A DNA stretch of 64,000 nucleotides from Anoplolepis gracilipes (GCF_047496725.1 NC_132986.1:2380001-2444000); one strand, 5' to 3'; shown: positions 13,639 to 26,441, numbered from the stretch's first letter. Notes: generated by a model not told the origin, from the sequence alone. Made by a program: numbers and translations.

Positions 13639-14980
13639 GATGGCATCTGCTGTTACATTGCATCTTTTTTATAAAAGAGAGAATGACTATATTTAAAATA
13701 TATAATTATATTAGGCAGTTTTTAAAATATTCCCAGCGACAAATAAAAACAAAATTCTTTACTTTATTCGCATGAGTCATCGAGTTCAAATCCGTAATTC
13801 AATCCGTGACGATGATGCATTACGCTGGCCAATTATCATATCGCGTTCGGGCTCATTGATCGTCGTACAACAACGAGCATGTCGGTCCTGCCAATTTCGA
13901 AATTGACGAGAGAGGAAGAAAGGAAGAAAGGAAGAAGCGGACGAACGTGAGCCCTTCGGGGATCGCTCTCAATCCTGGCGCAAGATGGTGACCATAAATC
14001 GTCGCGGGAGAGATAATATTAAAATTTCTTTTTCTTTGAAAAAAATGATATACGCTTATCGCCTCACGAAGGACACCCATCGGCAACATTAATCTCGCAC
14101 ATATTCCTTGCGTTAACAAGAAAAATAAATAAAATCGCGTCTTCCGAGAACGTTACGCAAATCGACATGGTGAAATTTTGCGAGACACGCGAATCTTAAC
14201 TGTTCGCTTATCTTCGATCAATTCGCTTGACACGAAACGTAGTTTTCGCGGCCGATGGAGAATTACTATATTAATTGCAAATTATCTGCTTTTGACGTAC
14301 AACCATATGTGGGACACGCGCGCGTCAATGCAACGGTGCTTCGGGTAAATAGCTGAGAGAGTCAGGCACGTTTCTTTCTCCTTCTTACAATAATGGCATG
14401 TGTCGCTGTCATGCCGTGACACTTTCGGCCGATCCAGAAAGAATCATCGCACCCGTATATTCATTAAGTGAGCTGCATCGGCTGGCTTGGAGAATCATCC
14501 ATCTCAGATAACACACCAGTGCCATGCATATTACGAACAAAATATATCGGATCGATTCAATATTGGCAAAAAAATCCAGTGCAAGATACTCGTGTGACGG
14601 TTGTAAGTTGCGGGACAAGTAGCTTTTATTTAAAGAAGACGCGTATTCGCGTCTGCGATATTTTACAAATTGACACCTGACGCGCCATCGACTGGCTGTT
14701 ATGGCGGGAGAAATGTCTTCCGGTACGAGTAACTTTCAGCTCCTTTAAATCAAATTAGCGTAAAGCAAAAAAAAATGCCTTTAGGCAACTTAATAACTCA
14801 TAAATAAATTACTTAAATAATTTATAATATGTGACATTCTCGAGATTATTTTTTCAATTTATATATTCTGAAATGTGATGCTTTTAAAGAAATTTTACGG
14901 TTTAACCCTATTGATTTTTATTTCGATCTTGCGAAAATTTCCCACAGAACGGTTTTTGATATTTCAATTGCATATTTATT
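12721..14980. other. No gene seen
   Basis: GC-richer patches at about 12900-13330 and 13850-14740; otherwise AT-rich. Frames of 60-93 codons overlap on opposite strands and are unconvincing. Confidence 0.45.
13613..13638. repeat. Poly-A run
   Basis: About 26 A residues. A retroposed poly-A tail is possible, but no element was recognised next to it. Confidence 0.85.
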
Positions 14981-15253
14981 CTAAATTTCACGTGAGAACA
15001 CGCAGGAAAGAAAAAGCAAGAGAGATAATGGTAAGGCATATATTCAACAACTTAACGTTAACGGGAATAGTAGAGCTCGGGAGCCAAACGGACATCAGAT
15101 TGGGTCGCATCATGCGAGACGATCGACGGGGTGAGACGCACTCGGCTGTGCCATCCTGGGTCTGCGGGGAACGGTCGGGGAGAAAATCGACGCGTACGTA
15201 TCCAGAGCACGCACGGCCCATACCCAGGGAGCGAGTGAGAGGAAGGAAGGGAG

Positions 15254-15260
<7 letters not shown>

Positions 15261-15330
<70 letters not shown>
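15261..15330. repeat. (GA)n microsatellite, 70 bases
   Basis: Longest dinucleotide run of its type here; pure GA. On the minus strand it is CT-rich. Confidence 0.9.
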
Positions 15331-15332
<2 letters not shown>

Positions 15333-15482
15333 CCAGAGGTACACGCTCTATATACTCTGCTTGGACACTCGCTTGCACGCAGCCCGGCACGCATACGCCG
15401 GTGGGCCCCGCAGGTGGAGAGGTGCGTACGAGGTGAGGTGGATGGACGGACACCGTCGCGTTTCCCTCTCCTCTAGTGGGGG

Positions 15483-15496
15483 ACCACACGTGTGGT
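15483..15496. promoter_or_regulatory. 14-base palindrome centred on a CACGTG E-box
   Basis: accacacgtgtggt is a perfect palindrome containing CACGTG, the canonical bHLH-binding core, in a GC island 28 bases before the shared 26-base motif. Binding is inferred from the word alone. Confidence 0.4.
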
Positions 15497-15523
15497 GTGT
15501 GTATACACCGTGCCCGACGTGCG

Positions 15524-15549
15524 GGGCGATCGGGTAGACTGCTGGGCGG
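15524..15549 (+). other. 26-base motif shared with 17703-17728, copy 1
   Basis: The motif is gggcgatcg, then one variable base (g here), then gtagactgctgggcgg. It is followed in both places by a GC-rich gccgat word. Located in the 15.0-15.7 kb GC island. Confidence 0.75.
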
Positions 15550-16744
15550 TCGCCGATCCAACACATGCCGAGTACAAACATGCCGAGAGAGCATGTCTAC
15601 CAAAGATTGTTCGAGAATTGTGCGAGCCGATCGATCGATCGATGGGGATCTTATCGCGTGTCACGATAGCGGAAGCGACGGCTGCATCACGGATACGAGA
15701 GAGAGAAAGCAAGAGAGAAACAGAGATAGACATTAAATAAAATTATATTAGTACGAATTCACGAATTTTATATAATATAATCAAAATAACAAGTGAGAAT
15801 ATTATTATATATAAAATAACGAAAATTAATAAACTATTCGTATGTTTTGTTGCTACAGTTTCTTAAAATTCTGTAAGAAATATAATAGAAAAATCCGAAT
15901 TCGAATATACAAAAAGTATACAGTATATCCAGGCATATATATCTAGAAATAAATTGAAAATAATTTAATATAATGACTATATTTTATTGTTATAATCGTT
16001 TTGAAAGTTTAATCGATTAAAAATTCATCTTAAGAAAATAATTTATTATTTATAGGAATGCACGTTGAATAAAAAATATAATATTATTAGAAAGATGCGT
16101 TAGATAATATGAAACAATCTGAAACAGTATATGAAGAATGTGTGTATATGTGTGAAATCTCTGTACTCTGGTTCTACAAAAGTAAATCATTAATATAAAA
16201 TGCATTAAGAATATACATTTACTTTTTGTTGATCTATTTAAGACATACGATATAGTGCTTATAAAAATATAGAAAATCCTAAAGAACAAAATATTTATGT
16301 AAATGCCATTAGAGCTTTAAAGTATAAAATTTCTAAAACCTATAAAACTTTGAAATATATAGATAAAACGCATTTTAATACACGTATTTTCAACCGTGAA
16401 TAGTTACCGTGAAAAATAAGTCGGATTACGTTTCTGTTGTCCGATTTTCGATCAAACCAGATAATGCTGTTTGAAATTGACACATTGTAGTTAGGTCAAC
16501 ATCGGTATTACGATAATAACAGTCATTTCATCGCGATTATTATTGTTATCGCACCACACAGTTACGAAATTAATTGATTAATGATTTAAATCGCGAACTT
16601 TATTGTGAGGACGTTATTACGCGGAAATCGATCTCGCGCGAGATCTGTTTGATTTATGGATGCGCGTATCTATGTGATCGGAGATGTTCGATCGCATGAC
16701 CGGATGCGAGAATTTATATTAAATTAATGCGAACCAATTTCAGC

Positions 16745-16748
<4 letters not shown>

Positions 16749-16786
<38 letters not shown>
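16749..16786. repeat. (TA)n microsatellite
   Basis: 38 bases of alternating AT in AT-rich DNA. Confidence 0.9.
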
Positions 16787-16789
<3 letters not shown>

Positions 16790-17579
16790 CGTCGGGCTTT
16801 AACAATTTGGTATAAATTTAATCATAATTTAAGAAAAATCATAATCTCTACATTATATATTCTTACATTTGAAACAGACTAATGGAAATTTTGCATTAAT
16901 ATTTCTTGATAGAACTTTCTAAATAACTAATCGCGGGAGTCTTTTTTTACGAAAAATGAGAAAAGTGGATGACAATGATTTGTGATGTTCGGTAAATATT
17001 GCGAATGGATTTTGCTCTTCAACGAAATTGTAACAAATTTCAATAAAAACTTTTTAAAAAATGACGAAACGGATTATCTTTAGATTCGAGAATCTAAATG
17101 AATTCTTCATTCACAAGTTTCATATTTCATATAATACTTTCGTTTCGCAGCACTTAATCTTTTACGTCTCAAAAATTTTTAAGTATATTTCGAAAACTTT
17201 TAAAGTATATTTGTAGCCGAATTTGTTTAAGTGATTTATTACAATTTATATAATATTTAGTTATTTATAAAGTAATAAATTCAGTGCAGTTGTAAATTCG
17301 AAGTTTGCAACTTGTGCGGGAAACTTAAATTTACTCTTTACAATAACATTAACATTTTCATGATAAAAATGTAATATTTATTAAACAAATATAAGTATTA
17401 TATGTGTACTCTAAATGACATAATTCTTTATAACATTTAATGGACTCTTAAAAGGTAATAGCAATAATATGCCAGCCGTTTAAATCTATATCTCTGATAT
17501 CCCCATACTATTGGTGCTAGTAGTTTAAAGCACGTAAACGGTTAATAATTTAGCGTATTAATTTAATTCCAATGCACAC

Positions 17580-18040
17580 GAGTTGGCGAAAGAGAAAGAA
17601 ATGGAGGAAGTTCAGCGCATGAGCGCTTAGCTCCGGGATCAGCGAATTAAATCAGGCCCGCGAGCCGCGCGCGTAAGGCAAATTAATTGTTCGGAGTATG
17701 CCGGGCGATCGTGTAGACTGCTGGGCGGCCAGCAGCCGCCGCCGATTTCCTAACGTGTCCGTTCGATCGCGGAGAGCGTGATTATTTTTAGCGATCTGAC
17801 CGACCGTGCGATCACAGTGAACGGCAACGGTGAACGAGTGCGCACGCGGTGAAACCACCCGTCTCCTGCCTGCCCGTGAAAATCTCTCTCTTTTGCTTCG
17901 ACCCATAATTCAAAGTGCGAGAAGTATCGCGCGACATAATCGCGCCCTTTATTTCGCTTCGACCCGTTCTACGATAAATCGTATGTCGGATAATCGCATG
18001 TCGCTTGTCGGATCCGACACTTGTTCAGTCTGCAATTGAG
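17580..18040. other. GC-rich island
   Basis: CpG-rich against AT-rich surroundings, with copy 2 of the 26-base motif. Frames of 69-84 codons on both strands show no recognisable protein. A regulatory island or non-coding exon is the likeliest reading. Confidence 0.4.
17703..17728 (+). other. 26-base motif shared with 15524-15549, copy 2
   Basis: Same motif with t at the single variable position, in the 17.6-18.0 kb GC island. The same orientation and 2.2-kb spacing suggest duplicated regulatory or transcribed sequence. Confidence 0.75.
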
Positions 18041-18136
18041 TCACAAGTCGTGGTATTATATATAACAATGAGGTCGTACATAAAAATGAAAACTAGAATG
18101 TCTTAGGAATTTATTTTTAAATTCGTTTAAATCACA

Positions 18137-18430
18137 AATTATAAAAATTAAATTACTTTTAAAAAAAGAGACGTAGAATAACAAAAAAAGATGGTGAAAA
18201 ACATATTTTTAGGAATATGAGACAAACTTTTGATGCTCATCAAGAATTATTTATATATTTTCGAATGATTATTCATTGATGAATTATAAAAATTAAATTG
18301 CTTTTAAAAAAAAGAGACGTAGAATAACAAGAAGATGGTGAAAAACACATATTTTTATGAATATGAGACAAACTTTTGATGCTCATCAGGAATTATTTTA
18401 AAATTTTCGAATGATTACTCATTCATCAAT
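18137..18430. repeat. 145-base tandem duplication
   Basis: Copy 1 (18137-18281) and copy 2 (18282-18430) both begin aattataaaaattaaatt and share gagacgtagaataacaa, gatggtgaaaaaca and gagacaaacttttgatgct. They differ by scattered substitutions and small indels. No open frame. Confidence 0.85.
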
Positions 18431-18456
18431 GATATATCAATATATAAATAATTTTT

Positions 18457-18497
18457 GTAAGTCTAAACTTCGACATCCGATCGAAGTTTAGACTTGC
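18457..18497. other. Perfect 15-bp hairpin, 7-base loop
   Basis: aagtctaaacttcga (18459-18473) pairs perfectly with tcgaagtttagactt (18481-18495) around catccga; a wobble and a further pair extend it to 17. It follows the 145-base duplication. It is too short for a typical microRNA precursor; function unknown. Confidence 0.7.
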
Positions 18498-19509
18498 AGA
18501 GAATGTCAGTGCAATAATTCGATTATTACACGATCTTTTGAAATCAAAATTATGAAAAAGAAATCATAGAGAACTTTTACCGACAGACATTTTATTGCCA
18601 ACATTTGACTTTTATGGCTATTATTAGCATGAAATAACGCAAACAAAATGTATTTACGGATAAGACTATAATCTTAAATGCTTCCTAGATTTTGATGCAA
18701 ATACCTGACACCATCACATACATTCTTATGTGCTACAAAAAAATATTAAAATTGATTTCAAGAATAAAAAAGAGTCTTTAAAAGATTTTAATTATTACAA
18801 ATGAGTATAAACGACAAAAGCCGTAAATAAATAATTTTCATAATTTATCCGCGATGATTGAAATGAATAAAAACGCTTTATGCGATAACAGTCAATTAAT
18901 TACGATAATAATAACCAATATATAAGAAATTGTTATTTTTTAAACATAATTATTCAATTTAGTTAGTTCACATGAATGCTTATTGTAAAAGCAATCGATG
19001 TGCTGGGTAGCTTGTATCATCGCGAACATCAAAGGAAGAATTGCTAGAAAGTCTTTGTTACATACATATCCTGACCTGTCGCGATTTATCACTTGGAAAT
19101 TAGATACGGGGGAACAAGACAGAAAGAGATGGAATTATAAAGAGAAAAAAGAGAAACAGAAACCGGAGAAGCTGCGATATTTTTTTTTTTTATGTATAAT
19201 GTTATAAAAGATTCGAAATAAATGTGATGCTATCGCGCACACTCTCGTCATGAATTAAAGTTAATTTCGTTGGACCAAAAATAGTTATAAAATTTTTATT
19301 TATAATTACGTATATATAGATTGGAATGTAACGATTATTATAAGATTGAGACGTTATTTTCATGTTTTATTATTCAATTATAAATAGGAACAGTTAATTA
19401 AAAATTTCTTATAAGAATTAAACTTCAAATATGTAAATTATATTATGCAATGAATTTCCGGTAAAGTTTTCATTAATAAAAATTTAGTTTACGTTTCAAC
19501 AAATCTAAT

Positions 19510-19532
19510 TCTCTCTCTCTCTCTCTCTCTCT
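19510..19532. repeat. (CT)n microsatellite
   Basis: 23 bases of pure CT. Confidence 0.9.
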
Positions 19533-20503
19533 TACGTAAATGTCTGGAAAAAGAGGAAAAACACGTTTTCTCGTGTGCTCTCGCGGGAAATATAATCACG
19601 ATTTCGAAAATTCAACTTTGAAAAGAATTTGAAATTTTTGCAGGATTTAGGAACGATGATACGATCTGCCGTCACAGCAGTAGGTGTGGAATTTAAATAG
19701 TTTAATTCAACTCACAATCAGTCCACGGTTTTCCGTGAATCAATACGAAGAACAGAACGCAACAGTGAAACCGTTCGAAGGTGTGAGCATAGCTCACAAA
19801 GAACGTAGGAAATGAGGTACAGTAAGTAATTTGTTTCCGGAAACTCGAAATATCAGCTTGATTGCCGACTCGGCACACGCGTTTCATTTTATGCATTACG
19901 GCGACACGCAAAGGCGACAGTCTTGAAGGATTGCTTTCGGTTTGCCAGCGAGCTTGCAAATTTCCCGAAAGATGAAAGGTGGACTTGCCAAGAGCTTCAA
20001 ATATATACATAGGATTTAGTTTCATCAGGCATTTATATTTGCAGAAGCAATATAACAAGTTTGAAGGCACCATGTAAAATGAATATATCATATTTTAAGA
20101 AAATAAAAATTTTAAATATAACGATTCTTTTTTCTAGCATGTAGTAAATATTGCAAAAATTCTATATAATTACAAGATCAAAACTACATTTTCGTTAATA
20201 AGAAAATCAAATTATATGATAAAAGGGGAAATTATATCTTAAATATTCGAAATATTTCGTTGTCTTTGTAAATCATAAAATGATATTTGTTATGTGAGGC
20301 TTTACAGTAATTGATCAGTTACGTTTCAAGGAACACATAGTACGCATGGAGCGTATTCATTTTCAGGCAGACTGCAGCGTGCATTAACAAAACATGCCGT
20401 TGAGCTCGGCAAGATCGAGTTTGCGTCCAAGTCGCATGCTTAATTCGCAACATAATGCGCATACTAATTCATTTACACGAGCTCCTATCTAACTCAAAAT
20501 CCC

Positions 20504-20541
20504 TCGTGTGTGTATGTGTGTGTGTGCGTGTATGTGTATGT
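20504..20541. repeat. Impure (TG)n
   Basis: gtgtgtatgtgtgtgtgtgc and similar, interrupted by ta and gc steps. Confidence 0.8.
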
Positions 20542-21667
20542 TAGCTTTGTACTACGCAAAGTTATTCGACAAAGCGTGTGGCAGGAAGCGCGGTTACAAA
20601 AGAAGACACGCAAAAAGCGAGCAAGAGACGGGCAACATCGACGTATAATATACAAAAAGGGACAAGATTAGAGTACACTCTAGAAACTGCAATCAGAAAA
20701 TAGTTTCGATATAACGAGTAAATTGTACGATTATTAGTTTTATCCTAGTTTTTTTTATCGCGACATTGTAATTCGATCGAACGTTCGAAGCTCCCTCCGA
20801 GCACTTTAAAAAATTGCGCGCGCGTTTGGGTAACGAGGTTTTATGGAAAAGCAAAGTCGCGCGAAAACGACTATTACTGGCTATCACGCGATCTCCCCTA
20901 TGAGCCACTTACGTACGTAAGAATGCCACCCTACATCGTGGCCCTATACATTACCGTAATGAATAACCTTAGGCCTAAGTAAGATTGCGTTCTTATACAC
21001 AGGTATATAAAGGTAGTTGACACACCGCCACTCGCAGTCAGAAAAATTACATAGCGTCGTGTGTTCGCATAATTTATCGCAAAGAAAAAAAATATAGACA
21101 TAGATCGACCGAAAAAAATTTGTTGTGATAGATTGAAGAAAGATAATAACACTGAAATAGAGAAAAGAAGTAAAGTACACGACATCGATATCGCGATGTC
21201 CCTTTCGCAATCCTTTTTTTATATGCAATACCTCATATAAGGTTGCATATAAGCTAACTGAATATATGAGAACAAGTTTCCGATTAAAGATTTTATAATT
21301 GACGTTTCCAGTGGGCCATTCCTCCCCTTCCATGTCTGGCTTAATCACCGCCAAACCGGGAGATGAGTTCGCGAACCTGCTCCTGCTAGATCAACGAACC
21401 GTCATCGAACGTTGTACAATCTTGTATTTCGCATTTTATGTGTCTCTTTAGCATTATAGGAGTTCCTTCCATGTTTGTTTAACGTTTAAAAATATTTTGC
21501 AACATGTATTATTTTTAGAAATTAATATTTTTGTAAAATACACGATAGAAATGTTGTATATTTAGTCAGATTTTTTAGATTAAAAAAATATCTTTTATTT
21601 TATCTAGATATAAATATGTCGCCGAAATCGAGAAATTTAAAATTTTTACAATTATTAATAATTTGAT

Positions 21668-21722
21668 AATATAATATATACTATATACTATATAATATAT
21701 AATATATACTATATAATATATA

Positions 21723-21756
<34 letters not shown>

Positions 21757-21760
21757 ATAT
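21668..21760. repeat. TATA-rich repeat passing into (GT)n
   Basis: Variants of tatataatatatactata repeat until about 21733, then GT dinucleotides run from 21734 to 21756. Confidence 0.85.
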
Positions 21761-24185
21761 TGCTAATAAACGCGGATATTCCATGATTAATGTACGCCGT
21801 ACAGCACGATGTACTGCAACTTCTTAATAGCGATCATTCCGGATACGAGAACTTCCGGATCGCGTCGCGACTTGGCATCGGTCGATACTAATGACCCCGT
21901 TGCTAATTAGCCCTTTCTTAAAAAAAAAATCGCATCGCGTCAACGCGCTCTATCGCTTCGCCGAGACTCACTTGTAATTAGCGCGCCAGCTAATTAGTAC
22001 GTCACACGATTACGAAGCGCCAGGGCGCAACATACGAAGAGAGATCACGTATTCTGGAAAAAGAGCCAAGCTAATTATGTCGTCATGACAATTCAATGAG
22101 ATTGTTAAAATTATTAAGATTCGCAGAACCATCAAAGATTCGATTACTCTCAGCCGCACTCGCACGTGTTAAATCTAACTCTTAACGAAGAATATACGGA
22201 AGTACTTAATGCTCACAATCAGATGTCGAGCCGGCAGCTGAAAAGTCTCACGTGTCCTGAATCCAGATATAATTCGCACAAAATTCTGAGAAAAAGTGTA
22301 TTTATAGCTTTCTCCTCTGCTAATTGATATATTAAGTTTACCATTATTTTAATTTTTATGTGAAATTCGTACGCGAGAGATAATTTCTGAGTTATTTTCC
22401 CGCAGAGTTTTGAAAGACACGGACGGAGCAAAAACGCATCCTACCCGAGTCACGGCCTCACGCATCTGCTTTTCGTCGTTCCCTCTTGTATTCTGTCTCT
22501 TGTCACTCTGTCACGACACTCGCGGGAAACGATAATGGGATAAGTCGTGAAAACTTTCGATCCGTCGAGATGGATGTAATACCTACGCGAAGCGCTGGTA
22601 GGCGTTAAGCAAACGAGCGCAACAGTTATGAACTCCCGCGAACGAGACGCGGGCGACAAAGACGAGGACGATGACGACGAAGACAAACGACGTTAACGAC
22701 GATAGTCGGATATAGTGTATCGGTACTTTCCATCAAAGGGTCTCACGTACTCGCTTTCTCGTCGGAATTTGCTTGTCTTTGCCGAAACTTGGCCAAGCGA
22801 TCGGTCTTTGAGACGTCATTTGGTCCCGGACTGATTAAAACGGTGCTCGTGAAAATCAATACATCACGATAATCATGATAGGTCTGATACAAGACGTTCA
22901 AAGATGTATATTGCATCTCATGCACATCTGAGAGGCTTAGATCCATGTTTACGACTACGCTTCTCCTGGAAGCTAAATCGTAAGCGGCTCGAGACATTTA
23001 TTTTGACAATTAATCTGTGACGTTATATTTATACTTGCCATTTAGCTGAACAATTCAGAGAAAATAGTGTAAAATACATTTTTAATTTTATTTGAATAAA
23101 AAAATTGGAGATTTTATGAATGTAATCATTCTTCGTTTCTCGTCTGAAGTCAATATCGATCGATTTCTGCTCTACATGCATGTATTATTATTTCTTGTCG
23201 ATATTATATAAATAACTCGTATCACAAAACCTGGTTTCGTTTTATTCATGTTATCATAAAATTTCATGCAAGTCCAAGCAGCTACAGATATTGTAAGATC
23301 ATTTGTACTTTGTACCCGCAAAATATCATGAATGTAAGTCGTGTCTATTCATAAGTAGAAATTAACTTTATTTTACCAAGTTATATTTCCATAAAATTAA
23401 ACAAAATTAAATCATTTGTATTCATTAACGACTTTACTTGCTATGTAATAGCGTATTCTATATAATTTCATTTAAATATTTTATATAATTTTATTCAAAT
23501 AAATATAAAATAATCATATTACTGGATATTAATTTAAGGAAAAACTGAACAAATTAGTTACGTCAAAAGTTAAAACTCAATACATTTCAAAATTCACGAA
23601 TTTAATATTTCATAAAACACTAGTAGCCTTTCAAAAAATATGAAATTTATAATTTGATTTGTAAACTTTGAATATTATTCTTAACTTTATAAGATTTATA
23701 TCATAATTATTTTATAATATTTATAAGATTTTTATATTATTCAAGATTTATATTATATTATTATTAACTTTATAAGATTTATAAACTTTTGACATAGCTG
23801 ATTCATCCAATTCCTCCTTAAATATCAAAATTGATTTGTTTTAATTATGATTTTATTATATTTTCATTTACTGCAAAATATTTTCAATAAACAATTTATC
23901 GGAAACTATTTCAAGTATAATTCAAATGTAAATGTGCTATACAATTACTGAAAGTAACAGAAATGATATTAACGATTTAATCACGCATTAATGCAAGTTG
24001 CTAACATCTTGCATTATATGGTCGTCCAATTAGTCACAAATCCTTGGTTAATTATCCCTCGCATAATTGTAATCAAAGATTCCGATGAATGATTATCTTT
24101 TTAATATGTGTGTTTTTCTATCTTTTGTGCTCTCTTAATTAACTCTTAATTAATTCTTTGCTCAAGTTTTGTAACTCTAGGCGAA

Positions 24186-24404
24186 ATAATACGAATCGAA
24201 TTTCTACAACAAACATGTTATGTTGCATTGCTCCTAATGCATTTCCCGAAATATTTACTATCGCACCATGTCGGTTATCTTTATATAAGTGTTCAATTCG
24301 ATTACGCCGTAATCTCATTATCGCTCTAAATGTCATTATCTATGCTATCAAGGGCTTGTTTCGATAGTAGTTTGGCCCTCTATAGAATGTCTGAGATATA
24401 TATA
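24186..24404 (+). repeat. 219-base repeat, copy 1
   Basis: Its reverse complement recurs at 25562-25780 with a single mismatch seen (caaca versus caata near 24210). It begins ataatacgaatcgaatttct and ends in gtctgagatatatata. No terminal inverted repeat is evident, so it is not a standard MITE. A 65-codon frame on the minus strand overlaps it but extends beyond it and has no known family. Confidence 0.8.
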
Positions 24405-25561
24405 CACAGTAGATAAGTCCTCAGTGCATTTACATTTTATCCTATTATTAGCTTCACAATTAACTTTTTTCAATAACGTTTATATACTTATAATATATCA
24501 AATCAACAAATCAAATTTCGATCAAAGGTTTATTAGAGAATAAAGAGAGTAGAATAAGATTTTATTATATCGTTGTAATTCATTCGCAATTCTCCGTTTT
24601 GATTTCTCACCGCTAATTATTTTAGAAAGGAAAATTAGAAGAGAATAAATCGATTTATACTATAAAGCTTGGTACTCTAATCTTCTAAAAGCTGTTTAAA
24701 CAAATAATAGTAAAAAATGCATACTTTGTTTAGAATTTGCAATGTAAAATATATAAAATAACTTTAACATTTTTTGTACATCAACCGAGTTTCTAACAGG
24801 TTTCTACATTTATGCAGAGGAAAGAAGCAATTTTAAATCTGTCGGAAAAAATTCGCAACCAAGAAAAAGTCAACGTAAATGTCTCGGGACATGTCATAAA
24901 TGAGATAGTAGTCGCGACGCGCGAAGTGGCCGTTAACTATCACGTTTCATTAATGCCTCCTCTTATTCCGTTAACATCGGAGCTCGAGCGCGTGCGCCTC
25001 ATTCGCTCATTCCGACACTCCTGCTGTCTGTCGTCGTCGCGATTACGCGCTGCTTGTTAACTCTTAAGGACAGGTGGGACTGATGCGCTCACGATTGTCG
25101 CTTACGTTCACAAAGCGATAAGAAGAAAATTTGCAAGCCTGCGACACCGATCTCGTCATCCTCCAATGCCCGCGCGGAATTTGTCGCCACTGGCTTTCTA
25201 TTTTTCCGCGTTGTACGTTTAAGGTAAGTCAATTCAGATCGTACCTTACGCGTGTCTCTTACTTGTGCCAGAGATTTCTATCGCGTTGAACGAGCAACAT
25301 TGAAATTGTTAGCGTTCAATGTAGAAAGCGATTTCTACACGTTAATCTACTTTCATCTCAAATTCTTAGCAATGTAAAGTATAATTTTTTTTTTATTTTT
25401 AAAAACTTGGCAATTTTGAATTTCTAAGTTGCATTAACTTCACGTCTATATAAAGCACGAAGACACATTCGATTATTTAATTATATAATAAAATATGAAA
25501 ACTTTAAACAAAATATCTATTTTATGAAAATCCAATACTACATCAATTCTTTATAGATATA
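24405..25561. other. Spacer between the inverted 219-base copies, with a small GC-richer island
   Basis: About 1.16 kb. It is AT-rich at both ends and GC-richer and CpG-rich at about 24890-25280. An 82-codon frame at 24812-25060 on the plus strand was considered, but it has no recognisable domain and ends in Ser/Arg/Cys low complexity, so it is not called as a gene. Confidence 0.4.
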
Positions 25562-25975
25562 TATATATATCTCAGACATTCTATAGAGGGCCAAACTACT
25601 ATCGAAACAAGCCCTTGATAGCATAGATAATGACATTTAGAGCGATAATGAGATTACGGCGTAATCGAATTGAACACTTATATAAAGATAACCGACATGG
25701 TGCGATAGTAAATATTTCGGGAAATGCATTAGGAGCAATGCAACATAACATGTTTATTGTAGAAATTCGATTCGTATTATTACTTTTTGTAGATTAAATC
25801 TGTCAATTTCTAAGTTGCATTAATTTCATGTCCATATAAAGCATGAAGACACATTCGGTTATTTAATTATAAAATAAAATATGAAAACTTTAAACAAAAT
25901 ATCTATTTTATCCAAATCCAATACTGCATAAATTCTATGTGGGTATATGTATTATTTTTTGTAGATTAAATCTGT
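25416..25975. repeat. Diverged tandem duplication, one copy carrying a 219-base insertion
   Basis: Unit 1 begins aatttctaagttgcattaac and includes cttcacgtctatataaagca; unit 2 (from about 25806) has the same sequence with scattered substitutions. Both end in ttttgtagattaaatctgt (about 25785-25803 and 25957-25975). Unit 1 contains the 219-base repeat between the shared parts; unit 2 has only gtgggtatatgtattat there. Confidence 0.75.
25562..25780 (-). repeat. 219-base repeat, copy 2 (inverted), inside a duplicated unit
   Basis: Reverse complement of 24186-24404 with one mismatch seen. It interrupts a local unit (25416-25803) whose neighbouring copy (25806-25975) lacks it, giving a filled and an empty version of the site. 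It must therefore be a mobile or duplicated segment that arrived after, or was lost from, one copy of the unit. Confidence 0.8.
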
Positions 25976-26441
25976 AGTATATATTTGCATATTTTATTTT
26001 GATATTTGATTGCATCGAACAAATCCAAGACTTAAAAACATTACGATCCTCAATAATGCAAATATTTCTTATAATGGAAGACAGCTCCATGTTGTAAAGA
26101 CTTGAGGAATAAGAAAGAAGATAAAATATCGATCAAATTTCTCTGCGAAAGTACGATGTTATTCGCCGGCTTTCAGAAGCGTGTCTCTCTTTCGAGGGAG
26201 GCGCACACAACCCCGCCGTTCGTCACGTTCGCTGTGATAAATCGAGCGCGGAAGGTCGTCATGTGCGAGTCAAGCGGCAGATTCATCCGGCAGCGGTCTA
26301 CACAGCTACTGCAAAGTGGGGGCCAGTAGTCTCGACGACGCCGAGAGATCTCGCACGGAGAGGTGGAAGCGCATTGAACCGCCGCCGGCAGCAAATTGGA
26401 CCACCTTCAAAAACTCACCGCTCGTTACGCATCGACGCAGC

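Larger units (their letters stand above)
14980..15740. other. GC-rich island with a 70-base GA run
   Basis: Contains (GA)n at 15261-15330, the E-box palindrome and copy 1 of the 26-base motif. The strands have frames up to 220 codons that run through the GA repeat (Arg-Glu or Ser-Leu strings) and lack domains. Likely a promoter or regulatory island, not coding. Confidence 0.45.
18498..24185. other. No gene seen
   Basis: AT-rich with patches of moderate GC (about 20330-21060, 21780-22060, 22430-22990). The longest minus-strand frames (19702-20091, 20944-21354) lack domains, splice-bounded ends or coding texture. Confidence 0.45.

Noticed and set aside
13780..13800. tRNA-like B-box word (gagttcaaatcc)
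   Set aside because: No A box at a suitable distance and no cloverleaf.
14875..15603. Frames of 220, 181 and 118 codons around the GA run
   Set aside because: Length is due to the GA/CT repeat; no domain and both strands are open.
18457..18497. MicroRNA precursor
   Set aside because: The stem is 15-17 bp with a 7-base loop, too short for a usual precursor hairpin.
19702..20091. 129-codon minus-strand frame
   Set aside because: No domain, no splice-bounded coding texture, and AT-rich start; likely chance.
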